NCBI GenBank assembly: GCA_032615215.1
Contig: CP128433.1
Location: forward strand, 2,811,501 to 2,875,500
Direction of reading: 5' to 3'
DNA from: Microbulbifer sp. MKSA007
GTDB lineage: Bacteria > Pseudomonadota > Gammaproteobacteria > Pseudomonadales > Cellvibrionaceae
Length of the DNA: 64,000 nt
The position numbers were made by a program, and so were the translations under genes. Numbering within the stretch: position 1 is the first letter of the stretch; every line of letters starts with the position of its first letter. Below the pieces are notes generated by a model that searched no databases, was not told where the DNA came from, and saw only the letters and a list, made by a program, of their open reading frames with translations. Positions 35,730 to 44,891 of the stretch are shown piece after piece.

Positions 35730-37829
35730 ATGCTTACCAATCGGATCGCCGCTTACTTTTCCGGCTTCTTGGTCATTGGCCTTCTTTCCACAAGCGTTCT
35801 GGCAGAGCCAGAGCGAATAGCCCCCGAAGAGGGGCAAGGTGGTACTGCACAAGAGATAGTCAGCAAGCTTGAAATGCTGCACTACAACAAAATCAAAATC
35901 GGCGACGAAATGTCCGAGAACTTGTGGAACGAGTATATCGATGCACTCGACCCCACTAAAAGTTACTTCCTCGCCTCTGATATCGACGAATTCCGCGCGT
36001 GGGAAGCAGAGATGGATGACCAGCTTCGCGCTGGTGATGTCACCGCTGGGTTCAGTATCTATAACCGTTTCCGCCTGCGTATGGGCGACCGGCTAGATAA
36101 CATCCTGTCCCAACTAGAGAAAGGCCTGCCCGCCTATGACTTTTCTCGGGAAGAGACCCTTGAGCTGGATCGGGAGGAAAGCCAGTGGCCCAACTCGATC
36201 AGCGCTGCAGATGAGCTTTGGCGTAAGCGCTTAAAGAGCAGCATCCTGAATCTTCGCCTTACCGGTAAGACCGATGAGGAAATCCAGGACCTTCTTGTGC
36301 GCCGTTACAAAGGCCAAAAGAAGCGCCTCGAGCAGCAGAAGAGCGACGACGTTTTTGAACTCTATATGAATTCGTTGACTCGTCTCTACGATCCGCACAG
36401 CAATTACCTGTCACCGCGCTCATTGGAAAACTTCAATATGAGCATGTCCCTCTCCTTGGAGGGTATCGGTGCTGTGCTGCAGGCAGACGAGGAGTACACC
36501 AAAGTTGCTCGCCTGGTACACGGTGGTCCAGCCGACCGCACCGGCAAGATCAAGCCCAACGATAAAATCGTGGGTGTTGGCCAGGATAAAGAAGGCGAAA
36601 TGGTCGATGTAGTGGGCTGGCGCCTGGATGATGTTGTCGACTTGATTCGCGGCAAGGCCGGTACCTATGTTCGCCTGGAGACCATCCCCACTGGTGGCGA
36701 CGGTACTCACAAGACTATCTTGATCAAGCGCAGCAAAGTTAAGCTTGAAGATCAGGCGGCCAAGAAGGCAGTGTTTGAATTCTCTGACGGCAGTAAGAGT
36801 TACAAGATCGGAGTGATTAACCTGCCGACCTTCTATATCGACTTCGATGCCTATCGCCGCCGCGACCCCAACTATAAGAGCACCACGCGAGACGTTGCCC
36901 GTCTGCTGAGTGAGCTTAAAGAGGAAAAGGTTGACGGTATTATTCTGGATCTTCGCAACAATGGCGGTGGTTCACTGCAAGAAGCCACCATGCTCACAGA
37001 CCTGTTTATTGATCAGGGCCCTGTTGTGCAGATCCGCCACGCCAATGAGCAGATTTCCCGCCATAACCGCTCGCGCTCCCGAGCCATGTACCGCGGGCCG
37101 CTGATGGTATTGATTAATCGCTTGTCGGCCTCTGCATCCGAGATTTTTGCCGGTGCAATCCAGGATTACAACCGCGGCCTGGTAGTAGGCAACCAATCAT
37201 TTGGTAAGGGTACTGTGCAAACTATGGCTCCCCTGAAGGAAGGCCAGTTGAAAATTACCCAGTCCAAGTTCTACCGGGTTTCCGGAGACAGCACACAGCA
37301 TGCGGGTGTGAAGCCGGACATCGATATGCCACAGTTGATTGATGCCGAAAATGTGGGTGAGAGTGCGTACGATACTGCCCTGCCCTGGGACCGTATCCAC
37401 GCTGTGCCTCATGCGAAGTATTTCAACTTGAAGATGCTGATCCCGAACTTGATTACCAAGCACAACAAGCGCACGGAAACAGATCCAGATTTTGTTTTCC
37501 TGCGCGATCAGTTCAAGTTCGACGCCGAGCGGGCTGACAAGAAGTATGTCTCTCTCAACGAATCAACTAGAGAGAATGAGCGCAAGTCCGTTAATCAGCG
37601 ATTGCTGGATATGGAAAACCGTCGCCGCAAAGCTAAAGGCCTTGAACCCTACGAGAACTTTGAGGCATACGAAGAAAGCGAATCTGAAGAGGTGGCTAAC
37701 ATTGGTGGTCCTGTAGAGATCAAGTTGGAAAAAGATCCAATTTTGAATGAAGCGGGCTATATAATGGCGGACTTTATCGGCCTGGCCGATAAGGCCAGCA
37801 AGGCGCCGCCCCAAGTTGCCAACTTCTAA
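35730..37829 (+). CDS. prc: Carboxy-terminal processing protease Prc (Tsp)
   Basis: A 699-residue periplasmic S41A protease that degrades proteins from the C-terminus and trims envelope proteins such as peptidoglycan hydrolases. The signal peptide ends near SVLA. Then an N-terminal helical domain, a PDZ domain (about 240-330, LSLEGIGAVLQADEEYTKV), and the protease core. The catalytic Ser-Lys dyad is in RLSASASEIF (Ser about 468) and FGKGTVQ (Lys about 493). A DUF3340-type C-terminal region completes the usual length. Followed by a strong terminator. Confidence 0.97.
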   Translation: MLTNRIAAYFSGFLVIGLLSTSVLAEPERIAPEEGQGGTAQEIVSKLEMLHYNKIKIGDEMSENLWNEYIDALDPTKSYFLASDIDEFRAWEAEMDDQLRAGDVTAGFSIYNRFRLRMGDRLDNILSQLEKGLPAYDFSREETLELDREESQWPNSISAADELWRKRLKSSILNLRLTGKTDEEIQDLLVRRYKGQKKRLEQQKSDDVFELYMNSLTRLYDPHSNYLSPRSLENFNMSMSLSLEGIGAVLQADEEYTKVARLVHGGPADRTGKIKPNDKIVGVGQDKEGEMVDVVGWRLDDVVDLIRGKAGTYVRLETIPTGGDGTHKTILIKRSKVKLEDQAAKKAVFEFSDGSKSYKIGVINLPTFYIDFDAYRRRDPNYKSTTRDVARLLSELKEEKVDGIILDLRNNGGGSLQEATMLTDLFIDQGPVVQIRHANEQISRHNRSRSRAMYRGPLMVLINRLSASASEIFAGAIQDYNRGLVVGNQSFGKGTVQTMAPLKEGQLKITQSKFYRVSGDSTQHAGVKPDIDMPQLIDAENVGESAYDTALPWDRIHAVPHAKYFNLKMLIPNLITKHNKRTETDPDFVFLRDQFKFDAERADKKYVSLNESTRENERKSVNQRLLDMENRRRKAKGLEPYENFEAYEESESEEVANIGGPVEIKLEKDPILNEAGYIMADFIGLADKASKAPPQVANF

Positions 37830-37881
37830 ATACTGATAGGCACTGGGCGCGGCGTGCGCCCGGTCCGCGAACTAACTCTTA

Positions 37882-37910
37882 GGTCGGGCTAGCCCGACCT
37901 TTTTTATTTT
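37882..37910 (+). terminator. Strong rho-independent terminator after prc
   Basis: GGTCGGGCTAGCCCGACC (37882-37899), a 7-bp GC-rich stem with CTAG loop, then TTTTTTATTTT. It ends only 10 bp before the xthA start codon, so it also sits in the xthA leader. Confidence 0.93.
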
Positions 37911-37920
37911 GGGGGAAGAG

Positions 37921-38736
37921 ATGAAGGTTGTTTCCTTTAACGTCAATAGTATTCGCACTCGCCTGCACCAGATGCAGGCCCTGGTAGACAACCATCAGCC
38001 CGATATCATCGGCCTACAGGAAACCAAAGTCACCGACGAAGATTTTCCAGTAGATGCGATAAAAGACCTGGGCTATGAGCTGATTTATTTTGGCCAAAAA
38101 ACACACTACGGCGTTGCCCTGCTCTCACGCCTGCCCTTTATTGATCGCGAATACGGTTTCCCAACCGATGCCAGCGACGCCCAGCGCCGTATGGTTGCCG
38201 GCAAGTTTGATATCGGTGGTCCTGAGCCCCTCACCGTTATCAATGGCTATTTCCCGCAAGGTGAAAATCGCGAGCACCCGGTTAAATTCCCAGCAAAGCA
38301 AAAGTACTACGCCGACCTGGACACCTACCTGCAAACCACGTGTAAGCCCGAAGCGCCTGTATTGGTTATCGGCGATATGAATATTTCACCCAGCGACCAG
38401 GATATTGGTATTGGTGAACCCAATCGCAAGCGCTGGCTGCGCGATGGAAAATGCAGCTTCCTTCCAGAAGAGCGCGAGTGGCTTCAAAAAATTGAAGGCT
38501 GGGGGCTCACCGACACTTTCCGCGCACAAAACCCAGAAACAGACGATATATTCAGCTGGTTCGACTACCGCAGCCGTGGGTTCGATCGCGAGCCCAGACG
38601 CGGCCTGCGTATCGACTTGATCCTCGCCACCAACCCTCTTCTGGAAAAATGTGTCGGAACTGGCGTGGACTACGATATTCGGGCTATGGAACGCCCATCA
38701 GACCACGCGCCTGTATGGGCCGAGTTTAAGCTCTAA
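37921..38736 (+). CDS. xthA: Exodeoxyribonuclease III
   Basis: A 271-residue EEP-family nuclease/AP endonuclease for base-excision repair. MKVVSFNVNSIRTRLHQM opens it. IGLQETKV carries the metal-binding Glu, GDMNISPSDQDIG the catalytic Asp/Asn, and the end RPSDHAPVWAEF carries the catalytic Asp-His. The ATG at 37921 is preferred over one four codons upstream because GGGGGAAGAG directly precedes it and the family begins there. The preceding terminator leaves no space for a separate promoter. Confidence 0.96.
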   Translation: MKVVSFNVNSIRTRLHQMQALVDNHQPDIIGLQETKVTDEDFPVDAIKDLGYELIYFGQKTHYGVALLSRLPFIDREYGFPTDASDAQRRMVAGKFDIGGPEPLTVINGYFPQGENREHPVKFPAKQKYYADLDTYLQTTCKPEAPVLVIGDMNISPSDQDIGIGEPNRKRWLRDGKCSFLPEEREWLQKIEGWGLTDTFRAQNPETDDIFSWFDYRSRGFDREPRRGLRIDLILATNPLLEKCVGTGVDYDIRAMERPSDHAPVWAEFKL

Positions 38737-38746
38737 GCACAGGTTA

Positions 38747-38774
38747 TAGCCCGCTGGTTCAGTGGGCTATTTTT
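38747..38774 (+). terminator. Terminator after xthA
   Basis: TAGCCCGCT (38747-) pairs with AGTGGGCTA (to 38769) with one G-U pair, followed by TTTTT. It lies 10 bp after the xthA stop. Confidence 0.85.
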
Positions 38775-38784
38775 AAGGCTATGA

Positions 38785-38804
38785 ATATATGGTTTTCCAT
38801 ATAT
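38785..38804. promoter_or_regulatory. ArsR operator 1, upstream of the arsenic operon
   Basis: ATATATGGTTTTCCATATAT: 8-bp perfect arms around TTTT, 31 bp upstream of the first gene. The same 20-bp pattern recurs before the GAPDH gene (39641-39660), and an ArsR is encoded between them. Confidence 0.85.
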
Positions 38805-38834
38805 AATTGTTGAAAAGCCAAATGGAGCCCTCCA

Positions 38835-39263
38835 ATGAAAAGGCGTGTTCTGTTTGTTTGCGCCGGGGACTCTGCCCGCTCACTGATGGCTGAGGCACTG
38901 TTGCGGCATTTTGGAGGCAATTCATACGAAGCCGTTGGCGCCGGAACCAATGTCCATACAGTGGACCCACGCGCTCTGCAAGCGCTGGAGCGACTGGGGG
39001 TTTCAACAGAGGGACTCATTCCCAAAGTTGTAGAAGATGTAGCTAACCAACCTTTTGACCTGGTCATCACACTTTGCGACAAAAGCCGGGAAGAATACGT
39101 ACCCTCCCCAAAAGTTGACAAGATGATTGCCTGGAATTTTAAGGAACCGACAAAGCGACACTGCTTCTGCCCTTTTTACACCACAGCACGTGAATTGAGC
39201 ACTCGCATCAAACTACTGGTCTTGGCCCAAGCCGAGGCGGATTTACGAAAAAGAGCGGCATGA
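38835..39263 (+). CDS. Low-molecular-weight phosphatase / ArsC-like protein
   Basis: A 142-residue protein with the LMW-PTP/arsenate reductase fold. The anion loop CAGDSARS (Cys 9 to Arg 15, C-x5-R) is intact. The thioredoxin-coupled ArsC pattern CxxNxCRS is not: Asp replaces Asn and Ala the second Cys. In the distal redox region TLCDKSREEY keeps one Cys but has Tyr where ArsC has its resolving Cys. It may therefore be a phosphatase or a diverged reductase, not a standard ArsC. First gene of the ArsR-controlled operon. Its stop overlaps the arsR start by 4 bp. Confidence 0.85.
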   Translation: MKRRVLFVCAGDSARSLMAEALLRHFGGNSYEAVGAGTNVHTVDPRALQALERLGVSTEGLIPKVVEDVANQPFDLVITLCDKSREEYVPSPKVDKMIAWNFKEPTKRHCFCPFYTTARELSTRIKLLVLAQAEADLRKRAA

Positions 39264-39604
39264 ACCCAGTACAGTTTTACAAATGCCTGGCCGATGATAC
39301 GCGGCTACGCACATTGCTCCTTATTGCTCACGAGGAAGAGCTTTGCGTATGCGAGCTAACGGCAGCCCTCGAGTTGAGCCAGCCGAAAATTTCCCGGCAC
39401 CTCGCCTTGCTGAGAAGTTCAGACCTGCTCCAAGACCGCCGCCAGGGGCAGTGGGTGTTTTACCGAATCAACCCGGACTTAAATGCCTGGGCAAAGTCTG
39501 TACTGTTCGACACCTTACAGGCGAACCAGTACTTTATTACCGAAGACCTCAACAACCTGATTCAAATGGGAGACCGGCCAGAGCGCACAAGTCTGTGCTG
39601 CTGA
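39260..39604 (+). CDS. arsR: ArsR family metalloregulator
   Basis: A 114-residue SmtB/ArsR repressor. A winged helix (SQPKISRHLALLRSSDLLQDRR) follows the As(III)-binding ELCVCEL motif (Cys 29, Cys 31) at the start of the recognition unit. The C-terminus ends SLCC, which could add metal ligands. It probably binds the two ATATATG-TTTT-CATAT palindromes before this operon and before the GAPDH gene and leaves DNA when arsenite binds. Confidence 0.93.
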   Translation: MNPVQFYKCLADDTRLRTLLLIAHEEELCVCELTAALELSQPKISRHLALLRSSDLLQDRRQGQWVFYRINPDLNAWAKSVLFDTLQANQYFITEDLNNLIQMGDRPERTSLCC

Positions 39605-39640
39605 TAACGCCTGCCGACCTAAGATTTAAACTATCCAGAT

Positions 39641-39660
39641 ATATATGATTTTTCATATGT
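39641..39660. promoter_or_regulatory. ArsR operator 2, upstream of the GAPDH-arsJ pair
   Basis: ATATATGATTTTTCATATGT, one mismatch from a perfect 8-bp-arm palindrome and aligned over 20 bp with operator 1. It indicates an internal ArsR-controlled promoter for the GAPDH-arsJ pair. Confidence 0.8.
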
Positions 39661-39688
39661 GCCTGGCAGAAACGGAGCAAAATTAACA

Positions 39689-40693
39689 ATGACCATCAAA
39701 ATTGGGATCAATGGATTTGGCCGAATTGGCCGGCTGGTACTGCGCGCCGCCTGGGATTGGCCTGAAGTTGAGTTTGTCCAGATTAACGATCCTGCCGGTG
39801 ATGCAACCACACTCGCCCACCTGCTCAACTTTGACTCTGTACACGGACGCTGGCACAGAGAGGCGAAAGCCGTTGATGACACAATTCAGGTTGATGGCAA
39901 AACAATAACCTGTAGCCGCAATACCTCTATTGCAGATACCAATTGGAAAAACTGTGACCTGGTGGTAGAGGCCTCCGGTAAAATGAAAACTGCCGAACTT
40001 CTTCAACCCTACCTGGATCAAGGGGTAAAGAAGGTGTTGGTCTCTGCACCAGTTAAAGAGGCTGGAGTTCCGAACATTGTCCTTGGAGTGAATCAACATA
40101 TTTACCAGCCGGACAAACACCAGATTATTACCGCCGCTTCCTGTACGACTAACTGCCTTGCTCCAGTAGTAAAAGTTATTCACGAAAACCTGGGTATTCG
40201 TCACGGTTCAATCACCACTATTCACGATATCACCAATACCCAGACTATCCTCGACGCACCCCATGGAGATCTGCGCAGAGCCCGCGCATGTGGTGCCAGC
40301 CTGATTCCCACAACAACAGGTTCAGCTACAGCTATTGCCACCATCTTTCCAGAGTTGTCCGGCCGCCTAAACGGCCACGCAGTTCGTGTTCCCCTCGCCA
40401 ACGCATCCATTACCGATTGTGTTTTCGAAGTGGAAACCCCCACTACCCCAGAGGCAGTAAACCAGTTATTTAAGGACGCTGCAGAGGGTGAACTAAAAGA
40501 TATCCTCGGCTATGAGGAAAGGCCCCTCGTCTCCGTGGATTACAAAACCGACCCCAGATCGAGCATTATCGATGCTCTATCGACCATGGTCGTTAACGGC
40601 ACCCAGGTAAAAGTTTACGCTTGGTATGACAATGAATGGGGTTACGCCAACCGCACGGCGGAATTGGCTCGAATGATTGGCACCACGGGCTAA
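39689..40693 (+). CDS. ArsJ-associated glyceraldehyde-3-phosphate dehydrogenase
   Basis: A 334-residue GAPDH. The NAD motif GINGFGRIGRL is at the N-terminus, and ASCTTNCLAP holds the catalytic Cys. The segment DITNTQTILDAPHGDLRRARA is typical of the arsenic-linked branch. With arsenate in place of phosphate this enzyme makes 1-arseno-3-phosphoglycerate, which ArsJ exports. The ATG at 39689 is chosen because the fold begins there; the upstream ten codons overlap the ArsR operator region. Confidence 0.94.
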   Translation: MTIKIGINGFGRIGRLVLRAAWDWPEVEFVQINDPAGDATTLAHLLNFDSVHGRWHREAKAVDDTIQVDGKTITCSRNTSIADTNWKNCDLVVEASGKMKTAELLQPYLDQGVKKVLVSAPVKEAGVPNIVLGVNQHIYQPDKHQIITAASCTTNCLAPVVKVIHENLGIRHGSITTIHDITNTQTILDAPHGDLRRARACGASLIPTTTGSATAIATIFPELSGRLNGHAVRVPLANASITDCVFEVETPTTPEAVNQLFKDAAEGELKDILGYEERPLVSVDYKTDPRSSIIDALSTMVVNGTQVKVYAWYDNEWGYANRTAELARMIGTTG

Positions 40694-40813
40694 GCAGCCA
40701 AAGTACAACGGGGCCGGAAGGAAAGAACACACTGCACCTGAGGGGTACTCCTCTCCATGAGCTCGTATTTTTTCCTCCCGCTTTTAGTAAGTAGCAGTAC
40801 ACAGAACAAGATC

Positions 40814-42061
40814 ATGCAGTTTCTTCTCAATTTATCGTCGCCAGTGCGCCAATACTTGCTGGTTACAGGCAATTACTGGGCGTTTACTTTGACTGACGGC
40901 GCTCTGCGCATGCTGGTGCTGCTGCACTTTCACGAGCTCGGCTACAGCCCTTTGCAAATAGCCTTGCTTTTCCTTTTCTACGAATTCTTTGGCGTAGTCA
41001 CTAATCTTGTCGGCGGCTGGCTCGGTGCCCGGATTGGACTCAACCGGACCATGAATTTGGGGCTGGCCTTACAGATTGTTGCTCTTTCCATGCTGCTGGT
41101 ACCCAGTCAGTATCTCTCGGTCCCCTTGGTTATGGCCGCCCAAGCCCTTTCCGGTATCGCCAAAGACCTGAATAAAATGAGTGCGAAGAGCTCAATCAAG
41201 TTACTGGTGCCCGATCAGGCCAGTGGCACCTTGTATCGATGGATCGCCCTCTTAACCGGCTCGAAAAACGCGCTAAAAGGCTTGGGCTTCTTTCTCGGCG
41301 GTGCCCTACTCGCCGCACTTGGCTTTCAGGGCGCGATTGCATCGATGGCCCTAGCTCTTGGAATAGTTTGGATATTGAGTCTCAAATTTCTTAAGCGGGA
41401 CTTAGGGAAAGCCAAAGCAAAAAGCCGATTCAGAGATATCTTTTCCAAGAGTCCCGCAGTCAATATATTGTCAGCCGCGCGCTTACTCTTGTTTGCTTCC
41501 CGGGATGTTTGGTTTGTTATTGCCCTACCGATTTTCCTGGCCAGCCAGTTCGGTTGGAGCCACTGGCAGGTAGGTGCCTTCCTGGCATCCTGGGTGATCG
41601 GTTACGGCATAGTGCAAACCCAGGCCCCAAAGGTCACGACGGCACGTTCAGCCCAGGCTCCGGATGGGCGAACCGCGCTCTTCTGGGCAATAGCGCTCAC
41701 TGCAGTGCCCGCATTAATCGCAATCGCATTACACAAAGGGGTGGATCCACAGCCCGCCGTAATGGGTGGACTTTTGATGTTTGCTGTACTCTTCGCCGTA
41801 AATTCATCTTTACACAGCTACTTGATAGTTGCTTATGCTCGGGAAGATGGCGTCTCTATGGATGTAGGCTTCTACTATATGGCAAATGCAGCTGGGCGAT
41901 TGCTAGGGACACTGCTCTCAGGGTGGGTATTCCAAACTCAGGGGTTGGTGGCTTGCCTACTTATTTCCAGCGCTTTTCTTCTGCTAACCGCACTGGTTTC
42001 ACTGGGTTTGCCCAGACACAAAACCGGGACTCAGGAGGTTGGCAGCTTAAGTAGGAGCTGA
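40814..42061 (+). CDS. arsJ: Organoarsenical efflux MFS transporter ArsJ
   Basis: A 415-residue, roughly 12-helix MFS exporter. The near-terminal RQYLLVTGNYWAFTLTDGAL and the GIAKDLNKMSAKSSIKLLVP and GSKNALKGLGFFLGG segments are ArsJ signatures. It removes 1-arseno-3-phosphoglycerate, which then breaks down to arsenate outside. The ATG at 40814 puts the N-terminus where relatives start. An ATG at 40757, with AGGGG 11 nt upstream, would add 19 unusual residues and cannot be excluded. Confidence 0.92.
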   Translation: MQFLLNLSSPVRQYLLVTGNYWAFTLTDGALRMLVLLHFHELGYSPLQIALLFLFYEFFGVVTNLVGGWLGARIGLNRTMNLGLALQIVALSMLLVPSQYLSVPLVMAAQALSGIAKDLNKMSAKSSIKLLVPDQASGTLYRWIALLTGSKNALKGLGFFLGGALLAALGFQGAIASMALALGIVWILSLKFLKRDLGKAKAKSRFRDIFSKSPAVNILSAARLLLFASRDVWFVIALPIFLASQFGWSHWQVGAFLASWVIGYGIVQTQAPKVTTARSAQAPDGRTALFWAIALTAVPALIAIALHKGVDPQPAVMGGLLMFAVLFAVNSSLHSYLIVAYAREDGVSMDVGFYYMANAAGRLLGTLLSGWVFQTQGLVACLLISSAFLLLTALVSLGLPRHKTGTQEVGSLSRS

Positions 42062-42080
42062 TCCGATAGCAGCATGAGTG

Positions 42081-42108
42081 CTACTTGCCAGCGAAGGCTG
42101 GCAAGTAG
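42081..42108. terminator. Strong hairpin after arsJ
   Basis: CTACTTGCCAGC, loop GAAG, GCTGGCAAGTAG: a perfect 12-bp stem 20 bp after the arsJ stop. There is no T run on either side, so it may act as an mRNA 3-prime stabiliser or with Rho, not as a classic intrinsic terminator. Confidence 0.65.
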
Positions 42109-42329
42109 GCTGAGGGACCATTTCGAATTGCGCGATTCGATATAGTTTGGACTCAGGTATGCACCCCATTTGAAATAGAATCAAAGCAAGGACCAAATAC
42201 CTCATATAACACCCACCTCAAGTCCAAGTGCACAGCTCCACAGGAGCTGCAAAAACTCGAGATTAAAATGTCTGGATTTGGCACTCAATGCCTATTTGCC
42301 ACTACTTTCTGCCAAAACCATCGCAAGAA

Positions 42330-42923
42330 CTATGACTTCTTAGTCGCGGTCATTCTTAGCAAAGTCCGATCCTTTTTGATGTAGTGGTGATATAGAGCGG
42401 CCATTACATGCCCCAAGATTAAGATCCAGACCACCCACTCTCCCAGGATCTCTTTATGGATAAAATCGACTGGCTTCTCAAACTGTTCGAATGTCATCCC
42501 CATCCGATCCTGAACTATCGCCACAAAGGCTTGGGTGCTCTCAAACTTAGGAATTTCAAACAGGAAAAAGTAATCCGTATCCACGCCTGTTCCGATATAC
42601 CCTGTTAGCGGAGCGACGATCATAATCAAGTAGAGAAGAACATGACCGGTATGAGCGGCAAAATGTTCCAGGGAGCTACCTGGTTCTAATGGCGGTGGCG
42701 GATTAGTGAGACGCCATACGATTCTTAGGATGACGATCACACCAATGGTGACACCAATAGATAGATGTAACTGCAAGGCAGTCCAATTTTCCGGTGTTTC
42801 CTCTTGAGTAAACCACTGGCGGTAGTAGACTGAAATATAGGCCCCCAAAAACAATATGGCCGTTAACCAATGTAGCCACTTGGCTATTGCGCCGTAACCA
42901 TCAGGTTGATTTCTCAAGCTCAT
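42330..42923 (-). CDS. Cytochrome b561 family protein
   Basis: A 197-residue four-helix membrane di-heme b cytochrome (CybB-like). Candidate heme His residues are in AIAKWLHWLTAILF, LQLHLSIGVTIG, HTGHVLLYLIM and ILGHVMAALYHH. It shuttles electrons between quinol and acceptors in the inner membrane. The ATG at 42923, with GGAAAGAGA upstream, is preferred over a TTG at 42974. It lies just downstream of a membrane protein gene on the same strand, probably one operon. Confidence 0.88.
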   Translation of the reverse strand: MSLRNQPDGYGAIAKWLHWLTAILFLGAYISVYYRQWFTQEETPENWTALQLHLSIGVTIGVIVILRIVWRLTNPPPPLEPGSSLEHFAAHTGHVLLYLIMIVAPLTGYIGTGVDTDYFFLFEIPKFESTQAFVAIVQDRMGMTFEQFEKPVDFIHKEILGEWVVWILILGHVMAALYHHYIKKDRTLLRMTATKKS

Positions 42924-42974
42924 CTTTTTCTCTTTCCCACGTCCAAAAGCTATATTCTGCCTGCAATTCGCCAA

Positions 42975-43631
42975 CTACCTCGCTGAGTAAAATCTGTGTA
43001 AACCCAGAATAAAGAGCACAACACCAAACGCCTGAACAAAATGGTAGATAATATTGTGATTAAGTTCCCAAATAATACTAATTGATAAACTTCCATCTAA
43101 CTGGATAGCCATTGCAACAATACTAACTATCGAGCCCAGTGCCATAAACCAACTACCACGCAGTGAATTCTGTCCCCTTAAGGCTAATATAGAATACCCT
43201 ATAAAAGCTACTGCACTGATTAAAAACTGATAAACAGCAAAGGCAAAAATTTTATCTTTAAGTGAAAACGAGAAAACAAAAACTATCAGAAAAATAAACA
43301 ATACTGGCAAAACAGCCCGTTTGGAAAAACTTTCATTCACCAAATCTGCACTAACCGCAAGAACAAAAGAAGAAATCAGCAAGCCAAGTAAAACAAGTAC
43401 TACATACCATAAACAAACGCGAAAATATGGTGGAATTTCAAACCCGTGATAGACAGCTGCCACTAATGAGGCGATAAACATAACAGTAAAAAAGAAAAGC
43501 CAAATATTTCTTTTCCACTGCTTCCTCCTTACAAACACTGACAAATAAAGGGCGCCAATAAATGCGACTAGAGCCAGCCCGACATTAGTAATTGCAGTTA
43601 GTAGGTCTATTTCGCCATGTACTAGATTCAT
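42975..43631 (-). CDS. Seven-helix membrane protein, unknown function
   Basis: A 218-residue protein with about seven hydrophobic helices and almost no soluble part. Motifs seen: AAVYHGFEIPPYFR near residue 58, ELNHNIIYHFVQAFGVVLFILGLHRF at the C-terminus, with several His that could bind heme or metal. I do not recognise a named family. It is AT-richer than its neighbours and adjacent to the cytochrome b561 gene, which suggests a shared redox role. Confidence 0.8.
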   Translation of the reverse strand: MNLVHGEIDLLTAITNVGLALVAFIGALYLSVFVRRKQWKRNIWLFFFTVMFIASLVAAVYHGFEIPPYFRVCLWYVVLVLLGLLISSFVLAVSADLVNESFSKRAVLPVLFIFLIVFVFSFSLKDKIFAFAVYQFLISAVAFIGYSILALRGQNSLRGSWFMALGSIVSIVAMAIQLDGSLSISIIWELNHNIIYHFVQAFGVVLFILGLHRFYSAR

Positions 43632-43880
43632 TCTATTTCGTATATCATCAACACACTATCATATATATTCTCTATCTAAGTCAAATCGTAATTCTTTAGA
43701 GCAATATATCAATCCTTCTGAAAGTCAACTGAACTTATGTGTGTCATCTCCACGAGCTTAGTCATGCCAATTTCTCAAGTGCAACCTCAAAGATGAGGCA
43801 GACGCAAAGTGTAAAACAACAGCCAGCACGCCACTATATTTCAAGGCAACACTGGCACTATTGATCGTTTCAACTCTTAA

Positions 43881-44891
43881 TTAACTGGCTCTAACAGATA
43901 TAATCACTTTGCCTTTTGCGCGTCCCAAAGCGAGATATGAGAAAGCTTCTTTGCCTTGCTCTAAAGAATAGATCTTGTCTATCACCGGGGATAGTATCTT
44001 CTGTTGGTACAAATTTCCTAGCTCACTCAGATGCTCTCCATTAGCTTCCATAATAACCATTCTATAGAGCGCGGATTTTTCCTTCGCGGCCTTCATCAGC
44101 TTTCGCGACTTAAGCGCCAATAGCTTGCGGAGCAACCAACCTAGCCCAAGCTCTTCAGCTGTCTGCGGATCTAAAGCCCCTTTAACTGAGACAACACGCC
44201 CACCGATTTTCAGGACCTGAAATGCATCCAAAGCATACTGACCACCCAAAGTATCGAATACGACATCCATATCAGATAGTAATTGCCGGTAGTCATCTTT
44301 TTTATAATCAATAACAAGGTCGGCACCGAGTGCTTTCACCCACTCCACATTCGTGCTACTTGTTGTAGTCACCACATAGGCGCCTACAGACTTCGCCAAT
44401 TGGATCGCCATAGAGCCAACACCACCTGAGCCTGCATGTATCAGCACTTTCTCTCCGGACTTCAAACCCGCAACTTTGATCAAAGACTGATAGGAGGTCA
44501 GCCCAACAAGCGGAATACCCGCCGCTTCACTGTGTGACAAGTTTTCGGGCTTTGCAGCCAGGTGGGAAACACTAACGGTGAGATATTCTGCAATAGTGCC
44601 CACATGATCCTCCCCCACCCTGGAAAACACCAGGTCCCCTACACTGTATCCAGCAACATTATCCCCCACTGCTACAACTTCACCACTGACATCCCGGCCA
44701 ATACCAACCGGAAATACTTCCTTTCGTACCGATTTAAGCTCCCCCCGCAACATCATGTTATCAACTGGATTTACGCTAGCCGCATGCACCCGAAGCAAAA
44801 CTTCACCAGCCTTGGGGGTGGGAACCTCAGCTGACTGAAACTCCAGGCTGCTATCAATATCCCCATAGCGAGTCATTTTCAAAGCTTTCAT
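43881..44891 (-). CDS. NADP-dependent MDR oxidoreductase (quinone oxidoreductase-like)
   Basis: A 336-residue medium-chain dehydrogenase/reductase of the zinc-free quinone oxidoreductase group. The N-terminal GroES-like domain contains VHAASVNPVDNMMLRGE and PVGIGRDVSGEVVAVG. The nucleotide motif is HAGSGGVGSMAIQLAK near residue 152. Likely reduces quinones or enones. It diverges from the frameshifted LysR gene 147 bp away, its presumed regulator. Confidence 0.9.
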   Translation of the reverse strand: MKALKMTRYGDIDSSLEFQSAEVPTPKAGEVLLRVHAASVNPVDNMMLRGELKSVRKEVFPVGIGRDVSGEVVAVGDNVAGYSVGDLVFSRVGEDHVGTIAEYLTVSVSHLAAKPENLSHSEAAGIPLVGLTSYQSLIKVAGLKSGEKVLIHAGSGGVGSMAIQLAKSVGAYVVTTTSSTNVEWVKALGADLVIDYKKDDYRQLLSDMDVVFDTLGGQYALDAFQVLKIGGRVVSVKGALDPQTAEELGLGWLLRKLLALKSRKLMKAAKEKSALYRMVIMEANGEHLSELGNLYQQKILSPVIDKIYSLEQGKEAFSYLALGRAKGKVIISVRAS

